In this document: positions 40,579-49,348 of the stretch, in pieces | How the letters are laid out: each line of letters opens with the position of its first letter | Position numbering within the stretch: position 1 is the first letter of the stretch | NCBI RefSeq assembly: GCF_003428335.1 | Contig: NZ_CP031704.1 | Coordinates: forward strand, 5,158,071 to 5,222,070 | Length of the DNA: 64,000 nucleotides | Reading direction: 5' to 3' | Source: Solimonas sp. K1W22B-7 | GTDB lineage: Bacteria > Pseudomonadota > Gammaproteobacteria > Nevskiales > Nevskiaceae | Program-made: the position numbers and the translations under genes | The notes under the pieces: model-generated | Seen by the model: the letters and a program-made list of their open reading frames with translations, nothing else | The model's database searches: none | What the model was told of the DNA's origin: nothing

Positions 40579-41819
40579 GAGATCAGGCTCTCGCCGCGCA
40601 GCAGGTCGTCGATGGTTTCGCGTGCGCGCGCCAGGTGGGCGCGGTCGCCATCGACCATCACCTCGGCGGCACGGCCGCGGCTGTTGTAGTTGGAGGCCAT
40701 CACGAAACCGTAGGCGCCGGCGCCGCGCACCGCCAGCAGGTCGCCTTCCTGGATGCACAGCGCGCGGTCCTTGCCGAGCCAGTCGCCGGTCTCGCAGACC
40801 GGGCCGACCAGGTCGTATTCCTGCGTCACGCCCTCGCGCGGCGCCACCGGCACGATGTCCATCCAGGCCTGGTACAGCGTCGGCCGGATCAGGTCGTTCA
40901 TGGCGGCGTCGATCACAGCGAAGTGCTTCTCGCCGCTGTCCTTGATCGCCTCGACGCGAGTCACCAGCAGGCCGGCATTGGCAGCGATCGCGCGGCCCGG
41001 CTCGGTCAGCACACGCAGGCCGCGGCCGGCGAGCTTCGGCAGCAGGGCATTGGCCCAGTCCGCCGGCAGCGGCGCGACTTCATCCTTGTAGCGCACGCCC
41101 AGGCCGCCGCCGACGTCGATGTGGCGCAGGCGGATGCCCGCGGCCTGCAGGCGGTCGACCAGGCCCAGCACCTTGTCCAGCGATTCCAGCAGCGGCGAGA
41201 TGTCGAGCAGCTGCGAGCCGATGTGGCTGGCGATGCCGAGGATCTCGATGCCGCGCATCGTCGCCGCCTCGCGGTACAGCGCCTCCGCGGTGCTGAAGTC
41301 GACGCCGAACTTGTTCTTCTTCAGGCCCGTGGAGATGTACGGGTGGGTCTTGGGGTCGACGTCCGGGTTGACGCGCAGCGCGATCGGCGCACGGCGGTCC
41401 AGCGACTGCGCGACGCGGTCCAGCCGGCGCAGCTCGGAGGCCGACTCGACGTTGAAGCAGTAGATGCCCAGGCCCAGGGCCTCGCGCATCTCGGCCTCGG
41501 TCTTGCCGACACCGGAGAACACCACCCGGCCGGCGCTGCCGCCGGCGCGCAGCACGCGCTGCAGCTCGCCGCCGGAAACGATGTCGAAGCCGGCCCCGGC
41601 CAGGGCCAGGGTCTGCAGCACGGCGAGATTGGAGTTGGCCTTCACCGCGTAGCAGACCATGTGCTCGACCGGCGCCAGGGCGCTGTCGAAAGCCCGGTAG
41701 CGCTCGAGCAGGGCGTTGCGCGAGTACAGGTACAGCGGCGTGCCGTGGCTTGCGACGAGGTCGGCCACGGGAATCTGCTCGGCCAGCAGCTGGCCGTCGC
41801 GATAGGTGAAAGCGTCCAC
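40575..41819 (-). CDS. lysA: diaminopimelate decarboxylase
   Basis: A 414-residue PLP enzyme of fold type III that converts meso-diaminopimelate to lysine. The PLP lysine is in YAVKANSN at about residue 59. GGGLGVRY and EPGRAIAANAG bind phosphate, and CETGDWLGKDR carries the active-site Cys of the partner subunit. The GTG at 41819 (MDAFTYRDG) matches the usual start of the family and shares a base with the lptM stop (TAGTG). Tight overlap on both sides gives an lptM-lysA-polA operon. Confidence 0.96.
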   Translation of the reverse strand: MDAFTYRDGQLLAEQIPVADLVASHGTPLYLYSRNALLERYRAFDSALAPVEHMVCYAVKANSNLAVLQTLALAGAGFDIVSGGELQRVLRAGGSAGRVVFSGVGKTEAEMREALGLGIYCFNVESASELRRLDRVAQSLDRRAPIALRVNPDVDPKTHPYISTGLKKNKFGVDFSTAEALYREAATMRGIEILGIASHIGSQLLDISPLLESLDKVLGLVDRLQAAGIRLRHIDVGGGLGVRYKDEVAPLPADWANALLPKLAGRGLRVLTEPGRAIAANAGLLVTRVEAIKDSGEKHFAVIDAAMNDLIRPTLYQAWMDIVPVAPREGVTQEYDLVGPVCETGDWLGKDRALCIQEGDLLAVRGAGAYGFVMASNYNSRGRAAEVMVDGDRAHLARARETIDDLLRGESLIS

Positions 41820-42049
41820 TAGGGTTTTACCGGGGTGTTTTCGGAGGAATTCCTGGGCTTGGCCACGGCCGACGGCGGCGCCTCGGGCGGCTGTTCGGCA
41901 GCCGCGCCCGCCGGCGGATGCGCCACGGCAGGCGGCGGCGCCTGCGGCACCGGCGGCTTGTGCTTTTCCGGCAGGTACAGCGGACCGGCCTGGCCGCAGG
42001 CGGCCAGCGAGACAATCAGGGGCAGGGCGTAGGGCAGCAGCTTGTTCAT
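41819..42049 (-). CDS. lptM: LPS translocon maturation chaperone LptM (YifL-like lipoprotein)
   Basis: A 76-residue lipoprotein. Signal and lipobox are MNKLLPYALPLIVSLAAC, followed directly by the family's GQAGPLYLP motif and a Pro/Ala-rich tail. In E. coli LptM assists oxidation and assembly of the LptD-LptE translocon in the outer membrane. It precedes lysA, as in many gammaproteobacteria. The start ATG at 42049 gives the standard N-terminus. Upstream lies a dispersed repeat (42092-42225), so its promoter must be in or next to that element. Confidence 0.9.
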   Translation of the reverse strand: MNKLLPYALPLIVSLAACGQAGPLYLPEKHKPPVPQAPPPAVAHPPAGAAAEQPPEAPPSAVAKPRNSSENTPVKP

Positions 42050-42091
42050 GACGACGCTCCGGGGGCGGCAAGTGTAGCAAGTTGCTATCCG

Positions 42092-42225
42092 TCCCCTCTC
42101 CCGTGTGCGGGAGAGGGTGCCTGAAAGGCGGGAGAGGGTTTCTGTAGAGGGCCGCCAGGCAGAGCCGTCTTCAGATTTACAGAAACCCTCTCCCCCAGCC
42201 CCTCTCCCGCAAGCGGGAGAGGGGC
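42092..42225. repeat. composite palindromic repeat, GGGAGAGGG/TTCTGTA type, copy 2
   Basis: CCCTCTCCCGTGTGCGGGAG begins the element; TTTCTGTA and TTTACAGAAA mark its inner arms and CCCTCTCCC/GGGAGAGGGG the outer ones. It shares its main building blocks with 37307-37491. It fills most of the divergent gap between lptM and the esterase gene. Confidence 0.75.
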
Positions 42226-42250
42226 GCATTGGCCATGTAAAATCCGCCCC

Positions 42251-42925
42251 ATGAAAAAGCACGAAACGGCGGACGCGGTACGACTGGAGCCGGATGCCCC
42301 GGCGGATGCGACGGTGATCTGGCTGCATGGCCTGGGCGCGGACGGGCATGATTTCGTGCCCATCGTCCCGGCGCTGGGACTGCCCCCCGGGCACCGCATC
42401 CGCTTCCTGTTCCCGCACGCAAAGATCCAGCCGGTGACGATCAACGGCGGCATGCCGATGCCCGCCTGGTACGACATCCCGGCGCTGGATCGCGACAGCC
42501 GCCAGGACGAGGCCGGCCTGCGCGAGTCGGAGAAACGCATCGCCGGACTGATCGATGCCGAGATCGCCGCCGGCATTGCGGCGCGGCGCATCGTCCTGGC
42601 GGGGTTCTCGCAGGGCGGCGCCATCACCCTGCACCTGGGCGTGCGCTACCCGCAACAACTGGGGGGCCTGATCGCCCTGTCCACCTACATGCCGCTGCAC
42701 CAGAAGGTGCAGACCGAGATTCACCCCGAGAGCTTCAAGACGCCGATCTTCATGGCGCATGGCCGCTTCGACCCCGTCGTGGCCTTCAACTGGGGGTCGG
42801 ACTCGGCGCGCGGCCTGCGTGCCGCCGGCTACGAGCTGGAATGGCACGAGTACGCGATGCAGCACGAGGTCTGTGCCGAGGAAATCGAGCGGATCGGAGC
42901 CTGGCTGCTGGAGCGGCTGGGGTAA
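42251..42925 (+). CDS. carboxylesterase (alpha/beta hydrolase, acyl-protein thioesterase-like)
   Basis: A 224-residue cytosolic serine hydrolase of the phospholipase/carboxylesterase family. The nucleophile is in LAGFSQGGAI at about residue 118, the acid in HGRFDPVV and the His in YAMQHEVC. The N-terminal VIWLHGLGADGHDF forms the oxyanion hole. Relatives such as Pseudomonas EstB hydrolyse short-chain esters. The ATG at 42251 gives the usual length. TAAAAT 14 bp upstream may be a -10 element. Convergent with tamB, with 12 bp between stops. Confidence 0.9.
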   Translation: MKKHETADAVRLEPDAPADATVIWLHGLGADGHDFVPIVPALGLPPGHRIRFLFPHAKIQPVTINGGMPMPAWYDIPALDRDSRQDEAGLRESEKRIAGLIDAEIAAGIAARRIVLAGFSQGGAITLHLGVRYPQQLGGLIALSTYMPLHQKVQTEIHPESFKTPIFMAHGRFDPVVAFNWGSDSARGLRAAGYELEWHEYAMQHEVCAEEIERIGAWLLERLG

Positions 42926-42937
42926 GCGGCGCGGAGC

Positions 42938-45900
42938 CTAGCGCTCGATCGTGTACAGCAGGTCGCCGCCGGCCTCGACGCCGGACTCGGTCTGCAGCTT
43001 GAAGCCATGGCCGAGGTCGTAGGCCAGCTTGAACAGGTTGCCGGGCTGGAAGATGCCGATGCCGTAGCTGACGTAGAGCTTCGGCGACAGGTACTTGCCC
43101 ACGGTGAGCCGCGCCTGGTCGGAGGTCTCGCCGGGCTTGGAGCCCACGGAGATGTCGTCCAGGCCGATGCTGCTGCGCAGGCGGCCGGCGAGGAAGTCGC
43201 CGCCGCTGAGGCCCAGGGCCAGCGCGGCGTTGGCCAGCATGCTGCGGTCGCCCTCGGTGTTGTTGCTTTGCTCCATCGGCCGGCCGAGGATCAGCCAGGA
43301 CAGCTGCTGCTGCTGGATCATCGACGGCGTCGAGTAGAGGCTGAACTGCGGCTTGTCCAGCGTGCCGCGCACGCTGACGCCGACGGTCACATCGTCGGTG
43401 GGCTTGCGCTCGGCGCGCAGCTCCAGCAGCGGCTTGGTGATGAAGCCGCCGTTGTAGATCAGCTTGCCGGTCTCGATGCTCAGGTCCTGGCCGTAGGCCT
43501 TGTAGCGGCCGCCGGTAAGGCTGATCTCGCCGGCGGCGCGGGTGTCGCGGCCGGTCTCCTCGTAGATGGTGATGCCGCCGCCGAGCTTGGTGGTGAGGCC
43601 GTAGCCCTTGAAGCTGACCTTGTCGCCGAGCTTCAGCCGCACCTCGGCCAGCAGCTTGAGCAGGCCGCCCGGCTCGGGCACGCGGCCGTCGCGGCCGACG
43701 ATCACCTGGTCGGAGCTGGGGCCGATGCCGGTGTTGATATCGGCCGGCGTGATCTCGGCGCGCGGCACCAGCACCTCGCCGGTGACCTGCAGCTGGCGCT
43801 TCTGCAGGCCCAGCTTCAGGTCCGGCGAGATCCAGACCTTGGCGCTGGGAATGCGCGCCGCCTGGAAGTCCTTGCCGCTGACGCGGATGTCGGCCTGCAC
43901 CGGGTCGCTGCGCGGGTCGATGCGGCCGGCGATGCGGATTTCACCGCCGCCGGAGGAACCGGAGATGTCGAGGTCGAGCACGCCCTCGGAGCCGCCGCGC
44001 AGGCTGCCCTTGAGGTCGCCGATCTCGATGCCGGGCGTGGCCAGGCGCAGCTTGCCGTCGCGCAGCGCCAGTTCACCCTGCACCAGCGGCTGCTCCAGCG
44101 TGCCGCCGAGCTTGAACTGGCCGCCGATGGAACCTTCCACCGAGGTCACCTCGGTGGTGAACAGGCGCAGCCAGGTCAGTTCCGGCAGTTCCACCTGCAA
44201 CTCGCCGGACAAGGGCCGCTGCACCAGCAGCGCCCCGGGGCCCAGGCGGGCGTCGAGCTTCGCCAGGCCCTGCGCAAACGGCAGGTCCAGCTTCGCGCGC
44301 AGCGAGTCGCCTTCCTGCAGCAGCTGCGCGGTGCCGGGCTTGAACTCGAACAGCTTGCGCTCGTTGACGCTCCAGTGGCCGGCGCTGGTGGCGAGGTCGG
44401 CGCGCAGCACGGCAATCTGGCCGGCGGGCGTGAGATCCAGCTGGCCGTCGCCGTCGATCCTGCCCTCCACCTCCCAGCCCTTGGGCAGGAAGGGCTGCAG
44501 GTAGGCGTAGGCGAAGTCTTCAAGCCGGAAGGCCAGGCGCTGCTGGCGCGCATCGCGCAGCAGCCTCAGGCAGGCGCGTGCAGGGGCGCTGCCCCAGCAG
44601 GCCGGCGCCAGCGATTGCGCGGTGGCGGACAGCTCCAGCGCCGCCGGCTGTTCCAGCGTCCAGGCGGCGAGCTGCACCGGCGCCAGGCGGCCGCTGGCGA
44701 GCTGGCCGTGCCAGGTCTGCCGCTGCAGGTCGGCGGCACCGCGCAGTGCCAGTTCGGCATCGCCCTGGTCGGTGTCGGCCGCCAGCTTCAGTTCATGTTT
44801 TGCCAGGCTGCCGTCGAGCTCCAGCGCGGCGCTGTGGAGGACCAGGCCGGCGCGTGCGTCGGCGACCTTCAGGCGTACGCGGTTGTTGCGACGCAGGTCC
44901 AGGTCGCCATCGAGCAGCAGGCTGGCGACGCTGATTTCGCCGGCGGCCAGGCCACGGCCATCGACGGTCGCCTGCAGCTTCCAGTCCTCCGGATTGCTGC
45001 TGGCGCGCAGGTCGGCGTCGGCCTGCAGCTTCAGCGTGGCCAGGCCGTATTGCTGGTAGTGCAGCCGCTGCGCCTCGGCCTGCAGCCTGACGCGTGGGCC
45101 TTCCACCGGGCCCTGTGCCTGCGCGCGCGCCTGCACGCGGCCGCCGAGGCCGGGCCACAGCGGCGCCAGGTCGCTGCTGGCCAGCTCCGCCCTGGCGTCC
45201 AGCAGCGGCCAGACCTGGCCGCTGGCCTTGAGTTGCGTCGGCCCGCTGCGCAGCTCGGCCCGCGCCAGCGTCAGCGTGTCGTCGGCGTAGAGCCCCTCGG
45301 CCTTCAGGTCGAGGCGATACTGGCGCCAGATCGAATCGAACAGTTCGGCGCGGAAATCGATGCGCGGCTTGTCGCCGTCCATCTGCGTCTGCACGCGGAA
45401 GCGGCCATTGACCACGCCCGCCAGCGCCGGCATCAGCTGCTCGGGGTGGATGTTGCGCATCTCGCCCTCGGCATCGACGCGCAGCTGCGGCGCCCAGGCG
45501 ATGTCGGCCTTCGCGTCGAGCTTGCCGCCCAGCCCCTTGGCCTGCAGGCGCTGCAGGCGCAGCGTCTCCGCCGTGCCCTCGCCCTCGGCCTCGAGGTCCA
45601 CCGCGGCGCGGGCCTCGGCAAAGCGCGCCTTGAGCCGGTAGGCATAGGACTCCAGCGAACCCTTGATCGCCGCTTCACCCTGCGGGCTGGTCAGCAGGGT
45701 TTCACCCAACAAGGGCCAGCGCAGCTCGCGCCAGCGCAGCGTGGCGTCGAACTCGCCGGCATAGGCGTACTCGCCACTCAGCTCGGCAGCACCCGGCCCG
45801 CTGAGCTTCAGCTGCTTCACCTGCACGCGCTCCGGCGACATCAGCAGCTCGGCCTCGGCCTGCAGCGGTCCGGTTTGCGGCAGCGTGGCCGTCAGCTTGC

Positions 45901-46387
45901 GCAGTTCGATGCGGCGGCCGATCCAGCGCAGGTCCAGGGCGATGGCGTCGATCTGCAGCGCTGGCTGTTCACCGGGCAACTGCAGGCGCAGCCGCTGCAC
46001 CCCGGCCTTGACCACGCGCAGGCCCAGCGGCAGCTCGCTGATCGGCGGCGAGTCTTCCTCGTCCGGCGGCGTATCGCGGACCTGCACGTCGACCGTGCCG
46101 GCCTGCAGGTCGACGATGCGCAGGCGTCCGCGCAGCAGGGAGCGCGGGCGCCAGCGCAGCGAGACCCGGTCGATCTCCACGCGCACGCTGTCGTCTTCGT
46201 AATGCAGGCCACGCAGTTCCAGCGGGCTCAGCAGCGAGCCCTCCACCGCTTCGATGCGCAGGCCCGGCACCCAGGCCTGCGCCTGTTCGGCGGCATAGCG
46301 CGTGCCGGCCGGCGTGCCGAGCAGCCAGGCTGCCAGCAGCGGCGGCAGCAGCAACAGGGCCAGCAGCACCAGCAGCGCGCGCTTCAC
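42938..46387 (-). CDS. tamB: translocation and assembly module protein TamB
   Basis: A 1149-residue, inner-membrane-anchored, periplasm-spanning protein. One N-terminal helix (about 3-23) is followed by a long beta-rich region of AsmA/TamB type. The C-terminal DUF490 domain is shown by GGRYKAYGQDLSIETGKLIYNG, LILGRPMEQ and a final beta segment near KLYVSYGIGIF. With TamA it moves lipids and some autotransporters to the outer membrane. The ATG overlaps the tamA stop by four bases, giving a tamA-tamB operon. It is a little shorter than E. coli TamB (about 1260). Confidence 0.94.
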   Translation of the reverse strand: MKRALLVLLALLLLPPLLAAWLLGTPAGTRYAAEQAQAWVPGLRIEAVEGSLLSPLELRGLHYEDDSVRVEIDRVSLRWRPRSLLRGRLRIVDLQAGTVDVQVRDTPPDEEDSPPISELPLGLRVVKAGVQRLRLQLPGEQPALQIDAIALDLRWIGRRIELRKLTATLPQTGPLQAEAELLMSPERVQVKQLKLSGPGAAELSGEYAYAGEFDATLRWRELRWPLLGETLLTSPQGEAAIKGSLESYAYRLKARFAEARAAVDLEAEGEGTAETLRLQRLQAKGLGGKLDAKADIAWAPQLRVDAEGEMRNIHPEQLMPALAGVVNGRFRVQTQMDGDKPRIDFRAELFDSIWRQYRLDLKAEGLYADDTLTLARAELRSGPTQLKASGQVWPLLDARAELASSDLAPLWPGLGGRVQARAQAQGPVEGPRVRLQAEAQRLHYQQYGLATLKLQADADLRASSNPEDWKLQATVDGRGLAAGEISVASLLLDGDLDLRRNNRVRLKVADARAGLVLHSAALELDGSLAKHELKLAADTDQGDAELALRGAADLQRQTWHGQLASGRLAPVQLAAWTLEQPAALELSATAQSLAPACWGSAPARACLRLLRDARQQRLAFRLEDFAYAYLQPFLPKGWEVEGRIDGDGQLDLTPAGQIAVLRADLATSAGHWSVNERKLFEFKPGTAQLLQEGDSLRAKLDLPFAQGLAKLDARLGPGALLVQRPLSGELQVELPELTWLRLFTTEVTSVEGSIGGQFKLGGTLEQPLVQGELALRDGKLRLATPGIEIGDLKGSLRGGSEGVLDLDISGSSGGGEIRIAGRIDPRSDPVQADIRVSGKDFQAARIPSAKVWISPDLKLGLQKRQLQVTGEVLVPRAEITPADINTGIGPSSDQVIVGRDGRVPEPGGLLKLLAEVRLKLGDKVSFKGYGLTTKLGGGITIYEETGRDTRAAGEISLTGGRYKAYGQDLSIETGKLIYNGGFITKPLLELRAERKPTDDVTVGVSVRGTLDKPQFSLYSTPSMIQQQQLSWLILGRPMEQSNNTEGDRSMLANAALALGLSGGDFLAGRLRSSIGLDDISVGSKPGETSDQARLTVGKYLSPKLYVSYGIGIFQPGNLFKLAYDLGHGFKLQTESGVEAGGDLLYTIER

Positions 46388-48129
46388 AGGCCCACCCGGA
46401 TGCCGAGGTGCAGGCGCAGCCCGCTTTCGCCGCCGTCCAGCGGGTGGGCGACGTCGGCCTGGATGTAGCCCACCGGCGAGCGGTAGCGCGCGCCGATGCC
46501 GATGCCCTGGAACAGCTTGGGCATGACGTCGTCGTCGGCACCGCCGGCGTCATAGAACACCGCCGCGCCCCATTTGTCCCAGAAGTAGTAGTCGCTCTCC
46601 AGGCTGAAGCCGGCCAGGAACTTGCCGCCCACCACCTTGCCGTCGGCATCCTTCGGCCCGATCGACTGGTAGGAGTATCCCCGCACCGACTGGTCGCCAC
46701 CGGCGAAAAAGCGCTGCGAGGCCGGCAGGTCGGAGAAGTCGTCGACGATGTTGGCGCCGTACTCGATGCGGCCCAGCACGCGGCCCTTGCGCGACCAGGG
46801 ATACACCCCGCGCAGGATGCCATGGGCCTGCACGAAGCTGGCGCTGGACAGCGCGCCCTTCTGCGCGCCGTGCGAGTCCAGGAACAGCGCCCAGCCGCGC
46901 CGCGTCAGGATCTGGTCGTTGAGTTCGCTGCGGTTGAGCTCGATGCCGGGCATCAGCAGGTCGGCAGTCTGGACCCTGTCCGACAGCTCCGATTCTTCAT
47001 GCTCGAAGCTCAGGTACCACTTGCGCTTCCAGTGCCCGGGGAAGCGGTTGAGGCTGGTGTTGAGCACGTACTTGAGGCTTTCGCCGTCCTCGTAGCGCTC
47101 GGTCTGCACGGCACCGCCGAAGCCCCAGTACTCGCCCGGCTTGCGTCCCAGGGGGACGCGGTACTCGCCGCTGGCGTTGTTCTTGATCTGCGACAGCTGC
47201 ACTTCGGCATGCAGCTTGTGGCCTTCGCGGTTGAAGTAGCGCACGTCGTTGGCCACCGAGGCGCGGGCACCGGTGTCGGTGCCGTAGCCCACGCCGAAGT
47301 CCCACTTGCGCTTGGGACGCGGCGTGGTGCGGATCAGCATCGGGATGCGCTGGTCCTTGGCCTGTTCCCGCTGCGGATCGATCTCGACGCTCTGGAAGTA
47401 GTCCAGATCGGTCAGCGCGAACTGGGTGTCGACCAGCTTCTGCGGATCGAAGGGCTCGCCTGGCTCGATCGTGACGTAGCGCTCGGCGATGCCCGGCTTG
47501 AGATTGGTCTGCTCCACCGTCACCGGCCCGAAGAAGTAGCGCGGCCCGGTGCTGAGGATCAACTCGATCTCGGCGCTGCGCTCCTCAGGGTTGACCCGCA
47601 GCTGCGAGCTGACGAAGGCGGCGTCGAGGTAGCCCTCGGCATAGGCGGCCTGCGCCAGGCGGGTCTTGGCCTCTTCGTACTGGCTGTGCTGCAGGCGTTC
47701 GTAGGTGGTCAGCGGAAAGCGCCGGAAGACGCGGCGGAAGATGCGGTCCTTCTGGCCCTCGCCCTCCACCTCGACGTCGATGCGGGTGATCAGGGTCGGC
47801 AGCCCCTTGTCGATGGTGTAGCGCGCCTTCCAGTCCGGGGCCTGCCCCTCCAGCACCGACTCGATCTTCGGGCTGTAGTAGCCGAAGGGCTGCAGGGCCC
47901 CGCGGATGTCCTCCCCGGCGCGCGCATGCAGGCCTTCCACCAGCAGGTCGTCCAGGTCCGGCGACTGGGCGGCGGCGCGGATGCGCAGGCGCAGCTCGAC
48001 GTTGTCCTTCTCCACCCCCTCCAGCCCCAGCACCTCGACCTCGATACCGGCCTGCGCCGCGCCCGCCCACAGCAGGAGCGCGGAAAGCAGCCAGCGGCAG
48101 CGGCGGGATGGCAGGGGGGTGGAGGTCAC
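46384..48129 (-). CDS. tamA: outer-membrane translocation and assembly module protein TamA
   Basis: A 581-residue Omp85-family protein. A signal peptide (about 1-27, ending GAAQAG) is followed by three POTRA domains (about 28-265) and a C-terminal 16-strand beta-barrel. The barrel's loop-6 motif is seen in FFAGGDQSVRGYSYQSIGP and the protein ends in a strand with terminal GIRVGL. The start is GTG at 48129; no strong binding site is visible, so a nearby alternative is possible. It forms an operon with tamB. Confidence 0.95.
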   Translation of the reverse strand: MTSTPLPSRRCRWLLSALLLWAGAAQAGIEVEVLGLEGVEKDNVELRLRIRAAAQSPDLDDLLVEGLHARAGEDIRGALQPFGYYSPKIESVLEGQAPDWKARYTIDKGLPTLITRIDVEVEGEGQKDRIFRRVFRRFPLTTYERLQHSQYEEAKTRLAQAAYAEGYLDAAFVSSQLRVNPEERSAEIELILSTGPRYFFGPVTVEQTNLKPGIAERYVTIEPGEPFDPQKLVDTQFALTDLDYFQSVEIDPQREQAKDQRIPMLIRTTPRPKRKWDFGVGYGTDTGARASVANDVRYFNREGHKLHAEVQLSQIKNNASGEYRVPLGRKPGEYWGFGGAVQTERYEDGESLKYVLNTSLNRFPGHWKRKWYLSFEHEESELSDRVQTADLLMPGIELNRSELNDQILTRRGWALFLDSHGAQKGALSSASFVQAHGILRGVYPWSRKGRVLGRIEYGANIVDDFSDLPASQRFFAGGDQSVRGYSYQSIGPKDADGKVVGGKFLAGFSLESDYYFWDKWGAAVFYDAGGADDDVMPKLFQGIGIGARYRSPVGYIQADVAHPLDGGESGLRLHLGIRVGL

Positions 48130-48293
48130 GGCATCTGAATTGCTTGGGTTCTTATTATTGACGTAGCGGCCGCAAGTTTGAACCGCGAGGCCTCACGGCG
48201 TCTTTCAAACTGCCGTCAGCCACTGCAATATTGTGGCTTCACAGTGAAGTGACGGCGCCTGATTTCGACAGCCGCCTTGCCAGGGAGTGCCCC

Positions 48294-49334
48294 ATGCAGC
48301 AGAAGCTGACCCTCGTCATCGGCAGCAAAACCCTATCCAGCTGGTCGCTCAGACCCTGGCTGTTCCTGCGCCACCACGAGGTGCCGTTCGAGGAAATCCT
48401 GGTGCCCCTGGGCCAGCGGGACAGCCGCGCGCGCATCCTGGAGCATTCTCCCAGCGGCAAGCTGCCCTGCCTGCTGCAGGGGCCGCTGAAGGTCTGGGAG
48501 TCGCTGGCGATCTGCGAATACGCCGCCGAGACGCTGGCCCTGCCGCTGGCCTGGCCGATGGACCCGGCGGCGCGGGCACTGGCCCGGGCCATGAGTACCG
48601 AGATGCATGCCGGCTTCGCCGAACTGCGGCGCGAACTGCCTTTCGACGCGCTGCGCAAGCCGGAACCGCTGCAGGTCGGCGCCGGAGCGGCTGCCGACAT
48701 CGCCCGCGTGCGCGCGCTGTGGCGCGAGGCGCGCAGCCAGCACGGCCGCGGCGGACCCTGGCTGTTCGGGCGCTTCGGCATCGCCGACGCGATGTTCGCG
48801 CCGGTGGCGCTGCGCTTCCACGCCTACGCCGTGAACCTGGACGGCCCTGAGCGCGAGTATGTCTTCAATGTGCTGATGCACCCGGCGGTGCAGGACTGGC
48901 TGGACGCGGCGACGCTGGAGCAGCCGATCCGCGAGACCCCGGCCGAGCGCACCGCGGAGTTCCTGGTGGCCGCCGAGCCGGAACCCGCCCCCGCGCTGGT
49001 GCCAGCGCCAGAACCGGAACTGCCGGCCACCACGATCGAGATCGTGCCCGCGCCGTTGCCGCCGACACCGGCTCCGGTCGCGGCGGAGCCGTTGCGCCTG
49101 GATCCGGAACTGCTGACCCCGATCGCTTCGCCGCGCTACTTCGACGACCCCGCCGAAGCCTCGGCCGAGGATGACGCCGCCATGCGGGCGACGCTGGAAG
49201 AGCTGACGCGTCCGCGTGCCGCCACCGTGAGAACCGCCGGCACCATGCTGGTGATCGACAGCACCCCGGCCGCCGAAGCCACCGGCGGCGGCGAGCCGAT
49301 GCAGAAGCTGCGGTCCTTCATCCTGCCGCCCTGA
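48294..49334 (+). CDS. glutathione S-transferase-like protein with long C-terminal extension
   Basis: A 346-residue protein. The first 220 residues are a GST: an N-terminal thioredoxin-like domain (KTLSSWSLRPWLFLRHHEVPFEE, with the glutathione-binding Ser) with PSGKLPCL and WESLAICEY, then a helical domain with RFGIADAMFAPVALRF. The remaining 125 residues are rich in Pro, Ala and Glu (EPEPAPALVPAPEPELP) and look disordered, which is not typical of GSTs. ATG at 48294 is supported by GGGAG upstream. Substrate unknown. Confidence 0.87.
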   Translation: MQQKLTLVIGSKTLSSWSLRPWLFLRHHEVPFEEILVPLGQRDSRARILEHSPSGKLPCLLQGPLKVWESLAICEYAAETLALPLAWPMDPAARALARAMSTEMHAGFAELRRELPFDALRKPEPLQVGAGAAADIARVRALWREARSQHGRGGPWLFGRFGIADAMFAPVALRFHAYAVNLDGPEREYVFNVLMHPAVQDWLDAATLEQPIRETPAERTAEFLVAAEPEPAPALVPAPEPELPATTIEIVPAPLPPTPAPVAAEPLRLDPELLTPIASPRYFDDPAEASAEDDAAMRATLEELTRPRAATVRTAGTMLVIDSTPAAEATGGGEPMQKLRSFILPP

Positions 49335-49348
49335 AGGGGGCGGCGCCC

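Noticed and set aside
43007-46468. A 1153-codon open frame antisense to tamB
   Set aside because: It encodes Gln/Ala/Arg/His-rich low-complexity sequence, and tamB overlaps tamA as a genuine operon.
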